Shown: piece by piece, positions 32,622 to 39,487 of the stretch | Numbering within the stretch: position 1 is the stretch's first letter | How the letters are laid out: every line of letters begins with the position of its first letter | Origin: a virus | Reading direction: 5' to 3' (one strand) | DNA length: 60,068 nt | Virus record (IMG/VR): IMGVR_UViG_3300009509_000023 | Location: 1-60,068 of that record | Notes under the pieces: model-generated | The model's database searches: none | Told to the model about the DNA's origin: nothing | What the model saw: the letters and a program-made list of their open reading frames with translations, nothing else | Position numbers and translations under genes: made by a program

Positions 32622-34118
32622 GTGGAAGCTCGACAGATGCTTCAGGAAGAGGGTCGTCGAACGATCGCCGACCAGAGCTATGTCGGAGCCCTTATCCGGA
32701 AGTGGGGAGACTTCCTGGAGGGTCTGGCAGATCGCAGCGAGCAGGATCGGTACATTCTCGGATGTACTGCCATGCTCATGGAGAACGAGTCGTTGTGGCT
32801 CCAGTCCCTCACCGAGGAGACGCGGACCGTCAACGTTGGCTCGTTCACCAAGTTCATCTTTCCCGTTTTGCGGAGAGTTTTCCCGAACTTGATCGCCAAC
32901 GAAATCGTCTCGGTTCAGCCGATGACGGCCCCGATTGGCGCGGTGTTCTTCCTGGACTATGTCTACGGAAGCACCAAGGGCGGGACGACTGAGGGCGCGG
33001 TATTCCCCCGCGACTTCGACCGCGACTACTCCTCGGAGTACGTGAACGGTGAGCCGCTCGTCACTGGCGACGGAACCAACTACGTCGCGGGCCAGACTCC
33101 GCTCGACGCGACGCTGGCCTGGACCCCGGTTCGTCCGCTCGACTCGGCTCGAGGATTCGCAGTGGTCTTGAAAGAGATCGATTCGTCCACGGGCGAGGCG
33201 ATTCCGAGTCAGACGATCCAGGACGACGGCGCGGGCAATTTCGCCTCTCCGGCAACCGCCGGAACGATCAACTACGCCAATGGCCAGATCGTTGGTGTAG
33301 AGTTTCCGGCTGCTCCGGCGTCCGGGAACCAGGTCAAGGCGTACTACTACTTCGACGGAGAGCTGAACACCAAGGTTCCCGAGGTGAAGCTCGATGTCAA
33401 GAAGGCCCCCGTCGAGGCAGTTCCCCGTCGGCTCAAGGCTCTGTGGTCCTCCGAGGCCGCGGAAGACCTTCGCGCATTCCACGGACTCGACGCCGAGACC
33501 GAGATCGTGAGCATCATCGCTCAGGAGATCGCTCTCGAAATCGACCGGGAGATCATCCAGGACCTGTTCCTGTCTTCGACCGGAACTACCGGAACGTTCG
33601 ATCGCGTTCCCCCCGGAGGTATCGCGGAGATCGACCACATCCGTGCGCTGCTCACGCAGATCAGCACCGTGTCGAACCTCATCCACAAGAAGACGCTTCG
33701 CGCGCCCGCGAACTGGATTGTCACGAGCCCCGAAATCTCGGCGCTTTTGACCCAGCTCACGACCCACGGCGACTTCAAGCCGATCTGGTCGTCGGACATG
33801 AACCCGAACAGCCCGACCGACGTTATGCGTCCCCGGACTGCTCACGGTCAGTTCTCGATCTACAAGACCGGCACGCTCATGAACAAGTGGGTTGTGTATG
33901 AAGATCCCTTCTTCACGACCAACAAGATGATGATCGGTCTGAAGGGCGGATCGTTCCTCGAGAGTGGCTTCGTGTGGGCCCCATACGTGCCTCTCCAGGT
34001 CACGCCGACCTTCCTCGATCCGAGCGACTTCAGCTTCCGCAAGGGTCTCCGCACCCGGTACGCGAAGAAGCTGCTGCGGCCCGACTTCTATGGGCAGTTG
34101 ACCATCAACAACCTGTAG
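32622..34118 (+). CDS. Major capsid protein, T4 gp23-like
   Basis: A 498-residue shell protein. GTG 32622 is chosen because AGGAGG (32611-32616) is ideally spaced; the frame is open to 32565. Near the start FTKFIFPVLRRVFPNLIANE and the following VQPMTAPIGAVFFLDYVYGS match gp23-type capsid proteins, as does the C-terminal FVWAPYVPLQVTPTFLDP. Residues about 165-250 are an extra domain (LAWTPVRPL ... TIQDDGAGNF ... TINYANGQIVG) not found in minimal gp23 and similar to two stretches of the tail sheath protein. A hairpin terminator follows. Confidence 0.87.
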   Translation: MEARQMLQEEGRRTIADQSYVGALIRKWGDFLEGLADRSEQDRYILGCTAMLMENESLWLQSLTEETRTVNVGSFTKFIFPVLRRVFPNLIANEIVSVQPMTAPIGAVFFLDYVYGSTKGGTTEGAVFPRDFDRDYSSEYVNGEPLVTGDGTNYVAGQTPLDATLAWTPVRPLDSARGFAVVLKEIDSSTGEAIPSQTIQDDGAGNFASPATAGTINYANGQIVGVEFPAAPASGNQVKAYYYFDGELNTKVPEVKLDVKKAPVEAVPRRLKALWSSEAAEDLRAFHGLDAETEIVSIIAQEIALEIDREIIQDLFLSSTGTTGTFDRVPPGGIAEIDHIRALLTQISTVSNLIHKKTLRAPANWIVTSPEISALLTQLTTHGDFKPIWSSDMNPNSPTDVMRPRTAHGQFSIYKTGTLMNKWVVYEDPFFTTNKMMIGLKGGSFLESGFVWAPYVPLQVTPTFLDPSDFSFRKGLRTRYAKKLLRPDFYGQLTINNL

Positions 34119-34142
34119 TTTCAACAGGTTATGAGACTCCGG

Positions 34143-34180
34143 CGACCGTCAGCTCTTCGTGGGCTGGCGGTCGTCTATGT
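34143..34180 (+). terminator. Hairpin terminator after the capsid gene
   Basis: CGACCGTCAGC (34143-34153) pairs with GCTGGCGGTCG (34163-34173), an 11-bp stem with one G-U, and a short T-rich run (TCTATGTTT) follows. It probably terminates or stabilises the capsid mRNA. Confidence 0.6.
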
Positions 34181-34186
34181 TTAGTA

Positions 34187-34201
34187 GCGACCGTCGGTCG
34201 C
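34187..34201. repeat. 15-bp palindrome GCGACCGTCGGTCGC, copy 2
   Basis: A dyad extended here to 8-bp arms (TAGCGACC / GGTCGCTA, 34185-34203), 17 bases before ATG 34221. It differs at one base from the copy at 6619-6633. Confidence 0.5.
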
Positions 34202-34220
34202 TAATGGTATGGTAAGGACG

Positions 34221-34811
34221 ATGGCTAGAAATGCGGACGAAGTACTGAACGAGCTGAGAAGTGTTGGAGCTGTTGGAGGCTTGGAGAAAACTGCAAGAGC
34301 CTCGAACATCGAAGAGGTCATTATCGATCAGGGCCCCCCGGTGGCGGCTCTTCGAGACCTCAGAGGCCCGAGGGCGGTCGAGGCTATCGACTCGGCCCTT
34401 GTTCAGCTTGGCATTGCTGTAGAGGCGCTGCAAGGGGCCCGAGAAGCGCTGGGCGAGTTGCGGGGTGTCTGGGCCCGTCCAGAGGACTACGACACCCCTG
34501 AGCCCCAGGAGATCGATACAGGAGAAGAAATCGACCCTGCCCCTGAGACAGAAGAGCCTAAGCCTGTTCAAATGGTATCTACCGAGATCGACGAAGACAC
34601 CTACCGGCGGGCAAGGGAGGCGGCTCTCCGAAAGATAAGAGGAGAGGACATATCGAAAGAGCAGCTAGCGCGACTGGAGAAGGAGGACGACGTTCCATTC
34701 GTCGGCCAAGAGCGGGCCTTGCCTCCAGGACAAGAGCCCGAGGAAATATCGTTAGGGACTGTTGGCACGATCAAGCCGAGTTTTCCGTTGGAGGGTGAAA
34801 ATGGCTCGTAG
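34221..34811 (+). CDS. Hypothetical structural-module protein
   Basis: A 196-residue protein; ATG 34221 has TAAGGACG before it. The N-terminal 95 residues are helical (ALVQLGIAVEALQGAREALG). Residues 95-120 are a Pro/Glu linker, and the C-terminal part is charged and helical. No domain is recognised. It overlaps the next gene by 11 bases. Confidence 0.55.
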   Translation: MARNADEVLNELRSVGAVGGLEKTARASNIEEVIIDQGPPVAALRDLRGPRAVEAIDSALVQLGIAVEALQGAREALGELRGVWARPEDYDTPEPQEIDTGEEIDPAPETEEPKPVQMVSTEIDEDTYRRAREAALRKIRGEDISKEQLARLEKEDDVPFVGQERALPPGQEPEEISLGTVGTIKPSFPLEGENGS

Positions 34812-35157
34812 GTTCAGGAAGAAAGCAGGTCTGGGGATCATCAGCCTTCCCGGTCTTCCCGGGATAGGCGACGATGTCGTCGTGGAAGGGGATGAGTACG
34901 CTCGTTTCTGTCCCGCGGTGCTCGAAGAGGTCTTCGATAAGCCGGCGAAACCGGCAGCGAAGAAGGCGGAGGCAAAGGCCCCTCCACCCCCTCCAGAGGT
35001 GGAAGAGGTCGAAGAGGAAGAGATCGAAGTCGAGGCGCCCAACATGAGCTGGAAGAAGGCGGAACTCGTAGAGTACGCTGAAGGTCTCAACCTCGATGTT
35101 GACGGACTCACGAAGGCTCAAATTCTCGAGGCCATCGAGGAAGAAGAGGCCGAGTGA
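34801..35157 (+). CDS. Small protein with C-terminal SAP/HeH-like module
   Basis: A 118-residue protein. ATG 34801 has GGAGGGTGAAA before it. A basic N-terminus is followed by a Lys/Ala/Pro/Glu linker (about 48-80) and a helix-extended-helix module (MSWKKAELVEYAEGLNLDVD, then GLTKAQILEAIEEEE). The same module ends the 39080 gene product. Such modules often bind DNA or cap virion proteins; the function here is unknown. The stop overlaps the next start (TGATG). Confidence 0.6.
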   Translation: MARRFRKKAGLGIISLPGLPGIGDDVVVEGDEYARFCPAVLEEVFDKPAKPAAKKAEAKAPPPPPEVEEVEEEEIEVEAPNMSWKKAELVEYAEGLNLDVDGLTKAQILEAIEEEEAE

Positions 35158-35324
35158 TGCGATGCCCGAAATGCGGTCAGCCCGGTATCATCATCGAGGT
35201 GAAGGGCGAGAAAGGTGACAAGCACATCAAGTGCCCCAAGTGCGGTCTCCACGAGATACGGGATCGTGAGGGGAGAAAACTTCTCCTTGACACTGTAGAC
35301 CGCGGCGAAGTCCTGCTATCCTAA
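35157..35324 (+). CDS. Small zinc-ribbon protein
   Basis: A 55-residue frame, ATG 35157 to TAA 35322-35324, whose start overlaps the preceding stop. It has two knuckles, MRCPKCGQ and IKCPKCGLHE, which form a complete four-Cys zinc ribbon. The first 18 bases are read directly after the upstream gene, so it is translationally coupled. The function is unknown. Confidence 0.65.
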   Translation: MRCPKCGQPGIIIEVKGEKGDKHIKCPKCGLHEIRDREGRKLLLDTVDRGEVLLS

Positions 35325-35340
35325 ATAGCGGGAGGTGAAA

Positions 35341-36078
35341 ATGGCTCGTCCGCCCGGAAATAAGCTGATGAACCGGGAGGAGCTGTACGAGTGGATTCTT
35401 CGTAGGCTCGGAGCACCTTTCTGGGAAATAGAGTTGTGCCAACAACATGTGAAGGACGCAGTAGAGCAAGCCGTTCGCTGGTTTGCGGCGAAAAAGGGCG
35501 TCTCGAAGCTATTCACGATTCGGACGTTGCCGGCGGTCGTCGAATACACACTCGACTCTGAGATAGACCGCGTTATAGACGTGGCCTACGAGACCCACAA
35601 GCTGGACCTGTCTCTCATCTTCTCACCGTTTACCCTACTCGAGGAGAAAATACCCTACGACGTGTTCGCATCGGGCGGGTCGGGCGGCCTCTATTCCAGT
35701 TACGTTCAGGCTCTTCAATACATCGAGATGGCGAAGCGAGTTCTGAGCGCTGAGTTCGAGTGGTACGAGATCAACGACAAACTCTTCATAGCACCAGCAC
35801 CTGTCGATTCTAGGAACCTGATCGTGTGGGCGAAGATCAACTTCACACAGATCGAAGAACTGGAAGAGCGAGACCACGAGCTAATAAAGCGCTACGCTCT
35901 CGCGAAGGCGAGGATTGATCTTGCGTGGATTCGTGGAAAATACGGGGATTATCCGAGCGCTCAGGGATCGACGACTCTGAACTGGGATCGACTACTTGAT
36001 GACGCGAACATGGAGATCGAGAAGCTGGAAGAAGAGATCATGGGAGCTGGCTATCCGATGGGATTGATGAGTGGGTAG
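35341..36078 (+). CDS. Neck protein, T4 gp13-like
   Basis: A 245-residue protein; ATG 35341 has GGGAGGTGAAA before it. Residues 11-50 (LYEWILRRLGAPFWEIEL, then VKDAVEQAVRWFAAK) strongly resemble the N-terminus of the gp13 neck proteins of T4-like phages, and a beta-rich middle and C-terminal helices follow (DHELIKRYALAKARIDLAWI). It would seal the portal after packaging and join head to tail. The place after head genes and before the tail sheath agrees. Confidence 0.7.
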   Translation: MARPPGNKLMNREELYEWILRRLGAPFWEIELCQQHVKDAVEQAVRWFAAKKGVSKLFTIRTLPAVVEYTLDSEIDRVIDVAYETHKLDLSLIFSPFTLLEEKIPYDVFASGGSGGLYSSYVQALQYIEMAKRVLSAEFEWYEINDKLFIAPAPVDSRNLIVWAKINFTQIEELEERDHELIKRYALAKARIDLAWIRGKYGDYPSAQGSTTLNWDRLLDDANMEIEKLEEEIMGAGYPMGLMSG

Positions 36079-36081
36079 CCG

Positions 36082-36666
36082 ATGTCCATCACGAAAAAGT
36101 GCTCCGGAATTGTGAGTTGCGAGTTCGCAAAGCTGAAAACTTCTGGTCCGCAGAAGTGCGGTCCGTTTGCTTTAGACGGCCGCGACGCTGCGATGTACGA
36201 CCATTTCGCTCAAGAGCATGTCAGCGCGGTGGGGACGGACCTTCTGCTGTGGCATCAGAACCTCGAAGAATCGATTCGCGATCCGCTCTACGACGAACCG
36301 ATAGACCGCGTATGGGCCGGACCGTTCAAATTCAAAGGTTTCGTGACGTACATTCCAGGTACACCACAAATGCGGGATGAAGGTCTTGTAGTTCGATGGG
36401 AAGGTACGTTGTGGATTGCTCGGAAAGAATTGGAAGACACGGGCAGCCCAGCCCCTCTCGAGGGCGATGTGATCAAGTTCTGGGATGACAAGTTCTTCGC
36501 GGAGCACGGGGTAAATGCAGAGCACGGGGTTCACGGCGGATACTACTTCGACGTGACGAACGTGGATGACGACGGACACGTTCAGGACTCGGCGTATTTT
36601 GTTGGTCTGACGGTCAACATCCTCAGACGAACGGAGTTTACACCCGAGCGTCGGCTGACGGAGTAA
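36082..36666 (+). CDS. Probable neck protein, gp14-like
   Basis: A 194-residue protein three bases after the gp13-like gene. It has an N-terminal Cys-rich part (KKCSGIVSCEF, QKCGPF), then a beta-rich domain: GFVTYIPGTP, EGTLWIARKELEDTG, PLEGDVIKFWDDKFF and a C-terminal strand-rich region. The PLEGD motif and order relative to the gp13-like gene suggest the second neck protein. The assignment is tentative. Confidence 0.5.
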   Translation: MSITKKCSGIVSCEFAKLKTSGPQKCGPFALDGRDAAMYDHFAQEHVSAVGTDLLLWHQNLEESIRDPLYDEPIDRVWAGPFKFKGFVTYIPGTPQMRDEGLVVRWEGTLWIARKELEDTGSPAPLEGDVIKFWDDKFFAEHGVNAEHGVHGGYYFDVTNVDDDGHVQDSAYFVGLTVNILRRTEFTPERRLTE

Positions 36667-36671
36667 GGACG

Positions 36672-37142
36672 ATGGAGAACATGGACCTCATGAAGATCGG
36701 TGAGGCGGTCAAAGGCGGACTGTCGATTGTGTGCGCGACATGCAGGAAGTACTGGGAGGGACGGAATCGAGAATTACCCGACCCGAAGTGTACCGCGGCT
36801 CGGCCATGTGGTTCGCCCTTTGCCAATATGATATTTCCGGAATACGAGGGCCCTATCAAGGACTTCACTCGGTGGTGCTTCGTGTGTGGGAATAAGCCAA
36901 AATACGGGATAAAAGTGCGAGACGAGCGTCGCATTTTGGCTCTGTGTGAGAGACACATCTACATGCTCGGCGAGACGACGCCCGTGAACTTGAAGATCAA
37001 TGGAAGCGTTGTCGATGTCCACGATAAAGCGTGGCTGACGCAGAAGCAGTTCTTTGGCCCTCCTGTGAAAACTCTTGGACAGGCTATCGCAGAGACAGAG
37101 GCCGAGTTCGCGGCTGAAGAAGAGGCCAAGGACCGCCGGTGA
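36672..37142 (+). CDS. Cys-rich hypothetical protein
   Basis: A 156-residue protein preceded by GTAAGGACG. Cys pairs CATC (about 21-24), a pair near 40-46 (KCTAARPC), CFVC (about 69-72) and a later CERH suggest one or two zinc sites. The C-terminus is a charged helix. The last three bases overlap the next gene start (GTGA). The function is unknown; the connector region context suggests a virion or assembly role. Confidence 0.55.
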   Translation: MENMDLMKIGEAVKGGLSIVCATCRKYWEGRNRELPDPKCTAARPCGSPFANMIFPEYEGPIKDFTRWCFVCGNKPKYGIKVRDERRILALCERHIYMLGETTPVNLKINGSVVDVHDKAWLTQKQFFGPPVKTLGQAIAETEAEFAAEEEAKDRR

Positions 37143-37963
37143 AGATCGTTTTCGATAAGAGAGAATTCGACCGGGCCTATTCTCTAGTTCAACAGTGGAA
37201 AGATCGGGCCCGCGCCGTTCGGAAGCAATTTCTCTACCTGGCTGTCGACAAAATATACGACGATTTGCTCGGGTTCATTCCCTCGGAGCGAAAAACACTC
37301 CGACAATCGCTTCAGATGCAGAAAGTGCGAGGACTTCCAGATTCAGAAGACGCCTATGTGATTCATTCCAGGCCTCGGTCGAGGGAGGTGTCGAAAGAAA
37401 ACTCAAACACAACCGTGATATATGTGTCCTCTAAACCTAATCTGATGCAGAAGGTCCCCGACGCGGTGAAAATTCTGGAGGAGTTCAGCCCATGGACTTT
37501 TGATACGCTGCCTTATGTTCCCGATCCAAAGACATCCGAGGTGATGTCGAGAAAGGTGAGCCCAAGAGAGGTAAATCGGGTTAGAAGGCTTCGTCAGCGC
37601 GACAAACCAGCGTGGCGCAGACAGTTGAAAGAGGCGGGGGTGAGGGAAGTCACGCGGATATTTCAGCCGAGACCGAAAGGGCTGGAGACAGTCCCAGATA
37701 CGGCCTTCGAGTCTCTTCGGCTAGAGTTCGGGCTGGGAGGAGCCCCGTCTAAGCCTCACTGGAGGAGAGCGATCTTGAAGTTGGCTCTACGTGGAGGAGC
37801 TGGTATGATCGCCAGAAAACGGGAGTTTGAGAGAGCGATGACCGACCCCTCATACTTGGTTTGGAAAAGATGGCCCACCAAGACGGAGGGATACGCCACG
37901 GTGGCTGAAGCGAAAAAGTACATCCCATTTCAGAAGCGACTCGGGCTCAAGGTGGGGAAATGA
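37139..37963 (+). CDS. Hypothetical connector-region protein, possibly HK97 gp10-like
   Basis: A 274-residue protein with GTG start. The N-terminal part (ARAVRKQFLYLAVDKIYDDL, then IPSERKTLRQSL) is reminiscent of HK97 gp10-type head-tail joining proteins, in which a helix is followed by a P-x-x-T-x-x-L-R-x-S motif. The rest is basic and helical. The overlap ATGA joins it to the next gene. The function is unproven. Confidence 0.5.
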   Translation: MKIVFDKREFDRAYSLVQQWKDRARAVRKQFLYLAVDKIYDDLLGFIPSERKTLRQSLQMQKVRGLPDSEDAYVIHSRPRSREVSKENSNTTVIYVSSKPNLMQKVPDAVKILEEFSPWTFDTLPYVPDPKTSEVMSRKVSPREVNRVRRLRQRDKPAWRRQLKEAGVREVTRIFQPRPKGLETVPDTAFESLRLEFGLGGAPSKPHWRRAILKLALRGGAGMIARKREFERAMTDPSYLVWKRWPTKTEGYATVAEAKKYIPFQKRLGLKVGK

Positions 37964-38253
37964 TCAAGAAGAAGCTGCAAGAACAGGCTGAGCGAAGAAA
38001 AGCAGAGATCGTTCAGCACGCGTTCGATAGCTATCTTGATTTTGTAGTTGAACGGCTGATCGAAAAAGGTCTCGATTCCAATATGGCTATCGAGTCCATT
38101 TTTTGTACGGTAGAGCATCTTGGGGGGAGCGGAGTTCTTCCCCCGTTTCCCGAAGGGGATGTGAGCTATCGAGAGATGGGTGAATGGCTCGTGGCCGCGG
38201 ATGACTTCAAGTTTGTAGATTTCATGGTTGAGGCTGTGACCGATGACGCATGA
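37960..38253 (+). CDS. Small hypothetical protein
   Basis: A 97-residue protein, mostly helical with an acidic C-terminus. No domain is recognised. ATG 37960 overlaps the upstream stop by ATGA, and its C-terminus overlaps the next gene by 11 bases. Confidence 0.55.
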   Translation: MIKKKLQEQAERRKAEIVQHAFDSYLDFVVERLIEKGLDSNMAIESIFCTVEHLGGSGVLPPFPEGDVSYREMGEWLVAADDFKFVDFMVEAVTDDA

Positions 38254-39064
38254 CCCACAAATACCGCTAGGCGACTTAGAGTCTCGCGCGGCAGGGACTG
38301 CGCCTTCCGGGATTGTCGGTCTTCGGAATTTCGACGCCGGGGTGGTGGAGAGTCTTGGAGCTGAAGTTCACGACGTGGACACCGGGAAAGGCCTACACAG
38401 CAACTACTACATCGAGACTGCTCTTCTCCCGGTAGAGCCTGCTCCAGGACTTCCAGGTGTTCCCGTCACATTCACACACCCCGAAGATGTCTATCTGCGA
38501 TTCCGGAAGCCGGTCATCGTCATTCGACGCGATGACATTTCTCCGGCGATGAACCGATGGCACCCTGGACAAAAATCGTGGCGGGCTCCGGCGCAAAACG
38601 CTAATCCAGTCGCTGTAACCTTTGACGCGGGGACGCGAGCAGAGACAACCGTGACTGGCTACGATCGATACGAGACGAAGGACATGGGGGTGCCCTTCGA
38701 TATCAGTTATACCGTCATGATCTACGCTCGATATCGAGGAAAAGGGCCGATGCCCCCAAAAGGGGTGCCCACGGGATTCGATGGTGCTGCGGGATCGCCG
38801 AGGACCCAAGTCAATAGCATTCTCGACTATGTTCTAAGAAAGTTTGCTCCCTACTGCCAGATCGTGGTAGAGGATAGTCTTGGGGATAAAAGGAAGTACT
38901 CGGCTTTTATGGAAGCGATTTCTCATCTCGATGAGGTTCCCGAAGTCACTGAGCGTGTGCTAGGATTTGCCGTAACGCTGAGAGTGGAAGGGGAACTCGA
39001 TCTCTCTGATCCTGTTGTACGGCGAGCGGCTACGGCATTGACGACTAGGTTTGAAGTGCTGTAG
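38243..39064 (+). CDS. Probable tail terminator or sheath-stabiliser, gp15-like
   Basis: A 273-residue protein placed between the neck genes and the tail sheath. The N-terminal part is beta-rich. The central segment DMGVPFDISYTVMIYARYR and the C-terminal half (NSILDYVLRKFAPYCQIVVE, then TERVLGFAVTLRVEGELDL) have the strand-helix order of tail-completion proteins. Gene order matches gp13-gp14-gp15-gp18 of T4. The assignment is by context. Confidence 0.5.
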   Translation: MTHDPQIPLGDLESRAAGTAPSGIVGLRNFDAGVVESLGAEVHDVDTGKGLHSNYYIETALLPVEPAPGLPGVPVTFTHPEDVYLRFRKPVIVIRRDDISPAMNRWHPGQKSWRAPAQNANPVAVTFDAGTRAETTVTGYDRYETKDMGVPFDISYTVMIYARYRGKGPMPPKGVPTGFDGAAGSPRTQVNSILDYVLRKFAPYCQIVVEDSLGDKRKYSAFMEAISHLDEVPEVTERVLGFAVTLRVEGELDLSDPVVRRAATALTTRFEVL

Positions 39065-39079
39065 GAAGGTATAGGGACT

Positions 39080-39424
39080 ATGGGACGATACTTCAATAAA
39101 ACTCGAGGCCCTGTCACCGTCTCTCTGAAAAACGGGGAGTCGGCGATGGTTGGCCCGAAAAAAGTGCTGGATGTTGGTCCGGATCGAGACGGTTCGGCCA
39201 GCATTCACGCGATGGTTCGACGCGGTGTTTTGATTCCACTCAAAGACGATCCGATTCCACAGGGAGAGAAGGTGGAAGAGGAAGAGGCTCCTCTTGGGGA
39301 AGAAGAGGAACTTCCTTCTATGGAGTGGACCAAAAAACAGCTGGTCGCGCGCGCGGAGTCGATGGGTTTGGAATTGCCCTCAAGCGCGACAAAGGCGGAA
39401 ATTCTGAAGGCGATCGAGGACTGA
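39080..39424 (+). CDS. Small virion-module protein with C-terminal SAP/HeH-like module
   Basis: A 114-residue protein. The N-terminal 60 residues are a beta-rich small domain (RGPVTVSLKNGESAMVGPKK). Residues 62-85 are acidic linker, and the C-terminal 34 residues (MEWTKKQLVARAESMGLELP, then ATKAEILKAIED) match the tail of the 34801 product. The two genes share architecture and flank the neck genes. Confidence 0.6.
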   Translation: MGRYFNKTRGPVTVSLKNGESAMVGPKKVLDVGPDRDGSASIHAMVRRGVLIPLKDDPIPQGEKVEEEEAPLGEEEELPSMEWTKKQLVARAESMGLELPSSATKAEILKAIED

Positions 39425-39487
39425 GGTCGCAGATTTACTAGACGGGCGGGCCTTTGATGAGTCTGCCACTGATTTCGGAGGCAACCG

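Noticed and set aside
32496-34124. A 542-residue open frame on the minus strand opposite the capsid gene
   Set aside because: It is the mirror of the strongly coding plus strand (capsid protein with ribosome site and family motifs). Similar long minus-strand frames mirror the sheath, helicase and fibre genes.
35287-35322. TTGACA with downstream TATCCT before the 35341 gene
   Set aside because: The spacing is 24 bases, too long for a sigma70-type promoter.
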